Source of the DNA: Rhodospirillales bacterium
GTDB lineage: Bacteria; Pseudomonadota; Alphaproteobacteria; Acetobacterales; Acetobacteraceae
Assembly (NCBI GenBank): GCA_028866335.1
Contig: JAGWIL010000103.1
Span: 1-6,161, forward strand
DNA length: 6,161 nt
Direction: 5' to 3'
Part shown: positions 1 through 4,978 of the stretch, piece after piece
How the letters are laid out: each line of letters starts with the position of its first letter
Numbering within the stretch: the stretch's first letter is position 1
Notes under the pieces: model-generated
Seen by the model: the letters and a program-made list of their open reading frames with translations, nothing else
Told to the model about the DNA's origin: nothing
The model's database searches: none
Translations under genes and position numbers: made by a program

Positions 1-78
1 CTCATCGGCATCCCTGCTCTAGATCAATCCCGCCGCAGATAGAAGCAGCGGTAACCCTCATACGCAGGAAAAGACGCT
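1..78. other. Flank beyond the terminator: possible control region or gene end of a neighbour off the left edge
   Basis: No complete gene fits here. Two readings are possible. If a minus-strand gene begins beyond the left edge, this is its upstream region, holding the FNR-like box (14-27) and a hairpin (30-51); ATG triplets at 9-11 and 3-5 on that strand are too near the edge to judge. Alternatively, the last codons of a plus-strand gene could lie here: one plus frame is open from base 3 to a TGA at 78-80, and another from base 1 to a TAG at 40-42. These runs are too short to recognise a protein. Confidence 0.3.
14..27 (-). promoter_or_regulatory. FNR/FixK-like box
   Basis: The minus strand reads TTGATCTAGAGCAG, which matches the FNR/FixK pattern TTGAT-N4-ATCAA at 8 of 10 defined positions and is closer still to the TTGAT-N4-xGCAA variants common in alphaproteobacteria. 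The centre is CTAG. Such sites bind oxygen- or redox-responsive regulators of the Crp-Fnr family. If it activates a leftward gene from the usual position about 41.5 bases upstream, that start lies just off the left edge. Partial matches of this kind also arise by chance. Confidence 0.35.
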
Positions 79-117
79 GAAAGAAAGAAGCCCGCCAGCC
101 CAAATGGGGTGGCGGGC
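79..117 (-). terminator. Rho-independent terminator ending the sRNA
   Basis: On the minus strand GCCCGCCA (110-117) pairs perfectly with TGGCGGGC (90-97). After one G-G or C-C mismatch, three further G-C pairs close a four-base loop at 102-105. TTCTTTCTTTC (79-89) follows, with eight T in eleven. On the plus strand no T-run follows the hairpin (caagttcag), so it works only for leftward transcription. It is the only good intrinsic terminator in the window and may also catch read-through from the RNase J operon. Confidence 0.85.
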
Positions 118-173
118 CAAGTTCAGGGAGGAAACGCCAGTCACACGGCAGGATGAAGACCAAACCCTCATCC
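79..173 (-). ncRNA. Candidate small regulatory RNA of the alphaproteobacterial MmgR/suhB (alpha-r8) family
   Basis: Three parts are visible in order on the minus strand. First comes a hairpin, GGAUGA (168-173) pairing with UCAUCC (151-156) around an 11-base loop, followed by a weak GCC/GGC pairing (147-149 with 136-138). Next is the 10-mer UUUCCUCCCU (125-134), which I see no stable partner for. Last is a GC-rich terminator hairpin with a U-rich tail (79-117). From recalled literature, the alpha-r8 family is defined by exactly this 10-mer in a single-stranded region plus a Rho-independent terminator; in Sinorhizobium meliloti MmgR is about 77 nt and controls polyhydroxybutyrate storage. The CCUCC core could pair with Shine-Dalgarno sequences, so blocking translation is a reasonable guess. 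The length is about 95 nt from P2 or about 150 nt from P1. It lies in the same orientation as the RNase J gene, 141 bases beyond its stop, so it could also be cut from that 3' UTR. A covariance search was not possible here. Confidence 0.72.
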
Positions 174-180
174 TAAAAAT

Positions 181-210
181 ATAATGCAATGCAGCATGTC
201 GGCTCGTCCA
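181..210 (-). promoter_or_regulatory. Candidate promoter P2 giving a compact sRNA 5' end
   Basis: On the minus strand TGGACG (205-210) is followed after 18 bases by CATTAT (181-186), with about 8 of 12 consensus matches; an overlapping TATATT (178-183) is another possible -10. The predicted start near 173-174 falls exactly at the base of the sRNA's first hairpin, a common arrangement for trans-acting sRNAs. The match is weaker than P1 but the predicted 5' end fits the RNA structure better. Confidence 0.3.
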
Positions 211-236
211 GAAAAAACGCATGTAAAAATGAGGAA

Positions 237-266
237 ATTTTAGGCTTTCAAACATGAAATGATCAA
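237..266 (-). promoter_or_regulatory. Candidate sigma-70-type promoter P1 upstream of the sRNA
   Basis: On the minus strand TTGATC (261-266) is followed after 18 bases by TAAAAT (237-242), giving 9 of 12 matches to the TTGACA/TATAAT consensus. Transcription would begin near A230 and run about 150 bases to the terminator at 79-117. The spacer holds the inverted repeat TTTCA-aaca-TGAAA (246-259), and the -35 overlaps TGATCA (260-265); either could be an operator. The region is AT-rich, where chance matches are common, so this is only a candidate. It competes with P2 (181-210), which would give a shorter RNA. Confidence 0.35.
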
Positions 267-314
267 ATTATATACTTAGTACGCAGCTTACGCTCGTTTT
301 TGCATAATTTTAAA

Positions 315-1997
315 TCACACGCGGAGAATGTGCACGTCCACCAGCGGGCGCTTGCCCAACGGCTTGCCAACAATGCGGCGCAATGCCGCCCTGGCAGCAT
401 CGGTGAAGGCCGCTTCATCCTGGCGCAGAGCGGGGGCCAGATCCTCCAGCACATCGTGAAACTCCCGCTCAAAGACCAGGCGCTGCTTTGCCTCCAGCTC
501 GTCCAGCAGCCCTGGGGCGGAAAGCCTGGGCATGCCCTGCAACCGGCCTTTGGAGTCGATGGCGAAGCTGCCGACGACAACGCCGTTGAATAGCATGCGT
601 TTGCGCGCGGAAAGCACGCCGTTTTTAAGCGGCACCACCTTGGCACCATCCACCGCCAGGCGGCCCGTGGGCACTGAATCCACCACCGCCGGGCCATTGC
701 CGCCAAACAGCACCACGTCGCCGTCTTCCACCAGCAGGGTGTTGATGCCGCTCTCTTGCGCCAAAGCCGCCTGGGTGGAGAGATGCCGCCACTCGCCATG
801 GGTGGGGATAACGCATTTTGGCCGCACGAGCTTATAGAGCTTGCGCAGCTCCTCCCGCGCCGGATGGCCCGAGACATGCACCTGCTCGTCTCCATCCACA
901 ATCACCTGCACCCCACGGCGGGAGAGCCGGTCCTGCACCGCGAACACCGCCCGTTCATTGCCGGGAATGGTGCGGGAGGAGAAAATCGCCCTATCCCCCT
1001 GCCCCAGTACGGCATAGCGGTGTGTGTCCGCCGCGATGCGCGCCATGGCCGAGCGCGGCTCACCCTGGCTGCCAGTAACCAGCAGCAGGATATTGTCATC
1101 CGGGATCGCGCCGATTTCCTCTTCCGGCACAAAATCCGGCACATCTTTGAGGTATCCGGCTTCCTGCGCCGCGGTGATGTAATTGTTCAGGCTGCGGCCC
1201 ACCAGGGCGATATGCCGACCGGCGATTTCAGCCGCCGAGATGATGCTGGCCACCCGCGCCACGTTGGAGGCAAAGCAGGTAACCGCCACACGGCCGGAAA
1301 GCTCCGGCAGCAGCGCCTCGAAGCTTTTTTTCACATCCAGCTCAGAGCCGGAAAACCCCTCCACCATGGCGTTGGTGGAATCAGAAACAATCGCCAGCAC
1401 ACCCGCATCGCCCAGCGCCTTCAACGCCGCCTCGTCTGATACATCGCCGATAACGGGCGAGGCATCGAACTTCCAATCCCCGGTATGCAGCACGGTGCCG
1501 TAGCTTGTAGTGATGGCCAGCGCCTGCGCCTCGGGTGTGGAGTGCGTCATGCGGATATAGCGCAGCGCAAACGGCCCCAGCTCAAACGCGCTTCCCGGTG
1601 GCAGCACATGCAGCTTCACATCGCGCTGCAACCCGGCCTCCTGCAATTTGCGGCGGATAACCGCGGCGGCGAAGGGTGTCGCGTAAACCGGGCAGCGGAG
1701 TTGCGGCCACAGCCGGGCGATGCCGCCGATATGGTCCTCATGCGCATGGGTAATGACCAGACCCAGAAGATCCTGCCGTTGCTGGGCGATGAAGGCCGGG
1801 TCCGGCAGCAGAATTTCCGTCTCTGGGTTGTCCGGCCCGGAGAAGCCCATGCCGCAATCTACGGCCAGCCACGCGCCGTCGCAGCCATAGAGGTTGAAGT
1901 TCATCCCGATCTCGCCGGTGCCGCCGAGCGGTACGAAGATGAACCCGCTTTCAGCCTCGTCCATGGCGGGGGCGGCCTTGCCTTTGGATTTAGCCAC
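315..1997 (-). CDS. rnj: Ribonuclease J (metallo-beta-lactamase/beta-CASP ribonuclease)
   Basis: RNase J degrades and matures RNA in the cytoplasm, with 5'-to-3' exonuclease and endonuclease activities, using two metal ions. The 560 residues match the family length. Metal-binding motifs are HAHEDHIGG (84-92), His152 in MTHSTPE, Asp174 in HTGDWKFD and His400 in IPTHGEWRHL. The beta-CASP part shows SDSTNA (205-210), FASNVARV (242-249), TGSQGEP (309-315), FSSRTIPGNE (339-348) and HVSGHPAREEL (374-384). A C-terminal domain follows residue 450 or so. The start is GTG at 1995-1997; the coaX stop lies upstream in the same frame with no other usual start between, so GTG is the earliest possible. AGGAG (2009-2013) is 11 bases upstream, slightly far. 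ATG at residue 12 (1962-1964) is the alternative; it has no clear binding site and would trim only a poorly conserved tail. Confidence 0.96.
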   Translation of the reverse strand: MAKSKGKAAPAMDEAESGFIFVPLGGTGEIGMNFNLYGCDGAWLAVDCGMGFSGPDNPETEILLPDPAFIAQQRQDLLGLVITHAHEDHIGGIARLWPQLRCPVYATPFAAAVIRRKLQEAGLQRDVKLHVLPPGSAFELGPFALRYIRMTHSTPEAQALAITTSYGTVLHTGDWKFDASPVIGDVSDEAALKALGDAGVLAIVSDSTNAMVEGFSGSELDVKKSFEALLPELSGRVAVTCFASNVARVASIISAAEIAGRHIALVGRSLNNYITAAQEAGYLKDVPDFVPEEEIGAIPDDNILLLVTGSQGEPRSAMARIAADTHRYAVLGQGDRAIFSSRTIPGNERAVFAVQDRLSRRGVQVIVDGDEQVHVSGHPAREELRKLYKLVRPKCVIPTHGEWRHLSTQAALAQESGINTLLVEDGDVVLFGGNGPAVVDSVPTGRLAVDGAKVVPLKNGVLSARKRMLFNGVVVGSFAIDSKGRLQGMPRLSAPGLLDELEAKQRLVFEREFHDVLEDLAPALRQDEAAFTDAARAALRRIVGKPLGKRPLVDVHILRV

Positions 1998-2021
1998 GAA
2001 CGGGTCTGCTCCTATGCTCTG

Positions 2022-2831
2022 TCATTCTGTTTCCAGGAACCGCGCACGGTCGCGCGGCAAAGAGGGTGGCTTATTGCGCGCGGAGAGCAGGCGCAACCCT
2101 TCCAAAGTCAGGTCTGGGTCGATGGCCGTGAATTTGCTGGTGCCCTCGGCAAAAAGCGGGGCCAGCCCGCCAGTGGCAATAGCTTTCAACCGCGTGCCAA
2201 ACTCGCCCTCGATACGGGCGAGCAGCCCTTCGATAAGCCCGATATAGCCCCAATAGATGCCCGATTGCATGGCGGGCACAGTATCCCGCCCGATAACCAC
2301 ATGCGGCCGGCCAATGCCGATGCGCGGCAGCCGGGCGGCGGCCTGGTGCAACGCCTCGATGGAAAGATTGATACCAGGGGAGATCGCGCCGCCGATATAG
2401 GCCCCGGTTTCATCCACCACATCGAACGTCGTCGCCGTACCAAAATCCACCACCACCAACGGGCCCTGGTAATGCACATGGGCAGCGAGCGCGTTCAACA
2501 ACCGGTCCGCGCCCACACCTTCAGGGCTGTCGGTTTTTATCTCAAAACCCCAATTCAGCGAGGATCGGGCAATCAGCGGTTCGGTGGTAAACCATTCCCG
2601 GCAGAGGCGGCGCAGATGGTAGAGGGCAGCGGGCACCACCGTACCAATTACGGTTCCGGTTATATCCTCGGCAGAGATGCCCGCGCGGCGCAACAGCACG
2701 TCCAGCCAGACGCCGTACTCATCCGAGGTGCGTTGAGCGGAGGTGGCGAGCCGCCATTTCCCCCGCCATTCCGCACCGTCATGCACCGCGAACACGATGT
2801 TCGTGTTACCCGCATCAATCACCAAAAGCAT
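2022..2831 (-). CDS. coaX: Type III pantothenate kinase (CoaX)
   Basis: CoaX phosphorylates pantothenate using ATP, the first committed step of coenzyme A synthesis, in the cytoplasm. Type III enzymes belong to the ASKHA (acetate/sugar kinase, Hsp70, actin) fold and are not inhibited by CoA. At 269 residues it is slightly longer than the usual roughly 255. Visible motifs are the N-terminal phosphate-binding [10 protein letters not shown] with Asp6 (6-15), the pantothenate-binding GVGADR (105-110), DFGTATTFD with Asp129 (129-137), and GGAISPGI (147-154). ATGGLAP (219-225) fits the C-terminal ATP-side segment. The last 15 or so residues are charged and look like a nonconserved tail. The ATG has a strong ribosome binding site. 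It is placed 15 bases after birA and 24 bases before the RNase J gene, a common alphaproteobacterial order. No lesion is seen. Confidence 0.96.
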   Translation of the reverse strand: MLLVIDAGNTNIVFAVHDGAEWRGKWRLATSAQRTSDEYGVWLDVLLRRAGISAEDITGTVIGTVVPAALYHLRRLCREWFTTEPLIARSSLNWGFEIKTDSPEGVGADRLLNALAAHVHYQGPLVVVDFGTATTFDVVDETGAYIGGAISPGINLSIEALHQAAARLPRIGIGRPHVVIGRDTVPAMQSGIYWGYIGLIEGLLARIEGEFGTRLKAIATGGLAPLFAEGTSKFTAIDPDLTLEGLRLLSARNKPPSLPRDRARFLETE

Positions 2832-2835
2832 TCCG

Positions 2836-2843
2836 CCCTCCTT
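2836..2843 (-). promoter_or_regulatory. Strong ribosome binding site of coaX
   Basis: The minus strand reads AAGGAGGG, then CGGA, then the coaX ATG at 2829-2831. This is the closest match to a consensus Shine-Dalgarno sequence at any gene start in the window. It lies in the 15-base gap after the birA stop. It fixes the coaX start and lets coaX be translated independently of birA, unlike birA itself, which appears coupled to nuoN. Confidence 0.8.
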
Positions 2844-2846
2844 GGA

Positions 2847-3560
2847 TCACCCGCCCCCCAGCAAGACATCCCCAGTACTGATGGTCTCGATACGATTTTC
2901 GCACTGCAACAGCAATTCGCCAGCTTCTGATAAGCCCGCAAAAAATCCCCTACGGCGCTGCCCGGCATAGGCGATTTCCATTGGCGTGCCTGGGGCATGG
3001 CCGCGTTTCAGCCATTCTTCGCGGATTTGCGCGCCGGGCGCTTCCAGCCATTGTTCCAGCCGCGTGAGTATGGCGCGGGTGGCGGTTTCAGGTGAAATAT
3101 CCAGCCCTTGGGCGGCAAGGGCCGTTGTGCGCCGGCCAGGAATTTCAGGCGCGGCGGCAAGGTTTATGCCGATGCCGATGGCCAGCCAGTCCAGGCCGGT
3201 ATCGGCTTGGGTGGCGTCTATGAGGATTCCGGCCAGCTTGGCACCGCCGCAAAGCACATCATTCGGCCATTTGAGGGTGAGGTTTTCAGCCCCCAGCCCC
3301 ACCAGCGCCTCAACCACCGCAATGCCGGAGATAAGCGAAAACAACCCCGCCTGCACCGCGGGGCGCTTGGGGCGCAGCAGAATGGAAAGGTTCAGATTGC
3401 CTTCCGGCGCGCTCCATGCCCGCCCACGCGAGCCGCGCCCGGCTGTCTGCCTAAGGGCAAGAACAGCGAGCCCAGCCGGTTCACCCGCCTTGGCGCGCTG
3501 CATAATCTCGTCGGAGGTTGACCCCAGCTCGGGATAAATCTCCAGCCGCCAGAAGTTCAA
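2847..3560 (-). CDS. birA: Biotin--[acetyl-CoA-carboxylase] ligase, short form without DNA-binding domain
   Basis: This enzyme activates biotin to biotinyl-5'-AMP and attaches it to a lysine of biotin-dependent carboxylases such as the AccB carrier protein, in the cytoplasm. The 237 residues begin at the catalytic domain: STSDE (14-18), the biotinyl-AMP loop QTAGRGSRGRAW (38-49), LKWPNDVL with KLAGILIDA (96-116), IGIGINL (128-134), and the C-terminal SH3-like part with GFFAGLSEAGELLL and STGDVLL. There is no N-terminal winged helix, so it is a group I ligase and should not repress biotin genes as E. coli BirA does. The start is TTG at 3558-3560, inside a TTGA overlap with the nuoN stop; no good ribosome binding site is seen, so translation probably depends on nuoN. 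The next Met (residue 20) would delete part of the domain. One oddity is Ser44 where the E. coli loop has Arg118. Confidence 0.94.
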   Translation of the reverse strand: MNFWRLEIYPELGSTSDEIMQRAKAGEPAGLAVLALRQTAGRGSRGRAWSAPEGNLNLSILLRPKRPAVQAGLFSLISGIAVVEALVGLGAENLTLKWPNDVLCGGAKLAGILIDATQADTGLDWLAIGIGINLAAAPEIPGRRTTALAAQGLDISPETATRAILTRLEQWLEAPGAQIREEWLKRGHAPGTPMEIAYAGQRRRGFFAGLSEAGELLLQCENRIETISTGDVLLGGG

Positions 3561-4978
3561 CCCATCAAGGCTTTCGCGGCTTCACCTGCCAGCGCCATCA
3601 GCGGGCCGGGGATGACGACAAAAAAGATGGTCGCGAGCGCGCCAACCGCCATCACGAAGCCCGCACCGGCGGAGGTTTTGTCAAAGCCCGGCTGGCCCTT
3701 ATCGAAATACATCACCTTGATGACGCGCAGATAGTAGAAGGCGCTGATGATGCTGGCGATGATACCGATGATGACCAATGTGTCGTAACCCGCGTTGAAG
3801 GCGGTGTAGAACACGTAAAGCTTGGCAAAGAAGCCAGCCAGCGGCGGAATGCCGGCCATGGACCACATGAATACCGCGAACGCGAAGGCAAAGCCAGGAT
3901 GCTCGGCGGCAAGTCCCGCAAGGTCGCTGATTTTCTCAACCGCTTGGCCGTTGCGGCGCATGGCGATAACACAGGCGAACGCGCCGAAGGACATCACCAC
4001 ATAAATCGCGATGTAAACCAGGCTGGCCTGAATACCGCCCGCCGTGCCGGTAACCAGCCCCATCAGCGCGTAGCCCATATGACCGATGGAGGAATACGCC
4101 AGCAGGCGTTTGATGTTGCTCTGCCCTATGGCCGCCAGCGCGCCAATGGCCATGGAGAGCACCGCGACAATCTGGATCAGCATTTCCCACTGGCCAGTGA
4201 GATGGGCGAACGGCCCGGCCATGACCGAGAGAAACAGCGCCAGGGCGGCGGCCTTGGGCGCCGTGGCAAACAAGGCGGTGACGGAGCTGGGGGAGCCTTC
4301 ATACACATCCGGCGCCCACATATGGAACGGTGCCGCGGAGATTTTGAACGCCAGCCCGGTGAGCACAAACACCACGCCGACGATAGTGCCGGGCGCAGCA
4401 CCCGCGCGGAACACTTCGCCAAGGGCTGCGAAATTCGTGGTACCCGCGAAACCGTAAACCAGCGAAATGCCGTAAAGCAGCAAGCCGGACGCCAACGCGC
4501 CGAGCACAAAATATTTCAACCCCGCTTCCGTGGAGCGCACCGAATCCCGCGCCATGGCGGCACAGATGTAAAGGGCGAGTGATTGCAGCTCGAACCCAAT
4601 ATAGAGCGACATCATATCGGCGGCGGAGATCATCACGATCATGCCGATGACCGCGAACAGCACCAAAATCGGGTACTCGAACCGGGCGATCTTCTCGCGC
4701 TTGTTATAATCCACCGAGAGGATGAGCGCCGCGATGGCGGCGAGATAGACGAGGCTATCCGCATAGCGGGTGAACAGGCTGGTTTTGAGCAAACCGCCGA
4801 ACAGCAAAGCATCCGGCGCCACCCAGCACAGCACCGCGGCCACCGCCAGCAGGGCAATGGCACCGAAGGTAATGCCGGGCGTGGTATCGCCGGTTTTGCT
4901 CAGCACGCCACCCAACAGCAGCACCATGCCGCCAACCCCAAGAAACAGCGCCGGAAGAAGAGAGAAAAAATTGGTCAT
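3557..4978 (-). CDS. nuoN: NADH-quinone oxidoreductase subunit N (complex I)
   Basis: NuoN is the antiporter-like subunit nearest the quinone arm of complex I and takes part in proton pumping across the inner membrane. The 473 residues match the usual family length. Key charged residues are present: Glu130 in SLYIGFELQSLALY, Lys155 in EAGLKYFVLGA, Lys212 and His219 in LAFKISAAPFHMWAPDVYEGSP, Lys242, Lys290 and His300 in SNIKRLLAYSSIGHMGY, and Lys386 in AGFFAKLYVF. About 14 hydrophobic segments can be read along the sequence. The ATG lies in the ATGA overlap with the nuoM stop. A GGTGA at 4986-4990 sits 7 bases upstream and is a plausible ribosome binding site. The stop is in a TTGA overlap with birA. 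It appears intact and is probably the last gene of the nuo operon, since no further complex I gene follows. Confidence 0.97.
   Translation of the reverse strand: MTNFFSLLPALFLGVGGMVLLLGGVLSKTGDTTPGITFGAIALLAVAAVLCWVAPDALLFGGLLKTSLFTRYADSLVYLAAIAALILSVDYNKREKIARFEYPILVLFAVIGMIVMISAADMMSLYIGFELQSLALYICAAMARDSVRSTEAGLKYFVLGALASGLLLYGISLVYGFAGTTNFAALGEVFRAGAAPGTIVGVVFVLTGLAFKISAAPFHMWAPDVYEGSPSSVTALFATAPKAAALALFLSVMAGPFAHLTGQWEMLIQIVAVLSMAIGALAAIGQSNIKRLLAYSSIGHMGYALMGLVTGTAGGIQASLVYIAIYVVMSFGAFACVIAMRRNGQAVEKISDLAGLAAEHPGFAFAFAVFMWSMAGIPPLAGFFAKLYVFYTAFNAGYDTLVIIGIIASIISAFYYLRVIKVMYFDKGQPGFDKTSAGAGFVMAVGALATIFFVVIPGPLMALAGEAAKALMG

Larger units (their letters stand above)
175..314. other. AT-rich spacer downstream of RNase J; no coding gene seen
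   Basis: This stretch is clearly richer in A and T than the genes to its right. No reading frame here has convincing protein-like composition or a ribosome binding site. I see no strong hairpin followed by a U-run on the minus strand, so the RNase J transcript either ends by Rho or runs on to the terminator at 79-117. The spacer contains two candidate minus-strand promoters (237-266 and 181-210), listed separately. A short inverted repeat (TTTCA-aaca-TGAAA, 246-259) lies inside the first one. Confidence 0.6.

Noticed and set aside
58..255. A 65-codon minus-strand reading frame downstream of the RNase J gene
   Set aside because: It runs straight through the terminator hairpin and the whole candidate sRNA, lacks a ribosome binding site, and its sequence does not resemble any family I recognise. 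The RNA explanation fits better.
281..305. A short AGC-TTAC-GCT hairpin followed by TTTTT on the plus strand
   Set aside because: The stem is only three base pairs, too weak for an intrinsic terminator, and there is no plus-strand gene upstream that it would serve.
2836..2843. Possible pairing of the sRNA 10-mer with the coaX ribosome binding site
   Set aside because: Only the five-base CCUCC/GGAGG core pairs continuously, which would be true of almost any strong Shine-Dalgarno sequence, so it is not evidence for a specific target.
1485..2930. A 481-codon plus-strand reading frame opposite coaX and parts of birA and the RNase J gene
   Set aside because: It is antisense to two well-recognised genes and rich in Arg, Gln, Gly and His, typical of the shadow frames of GC-rich coding DNA. 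No domain is recognisable.
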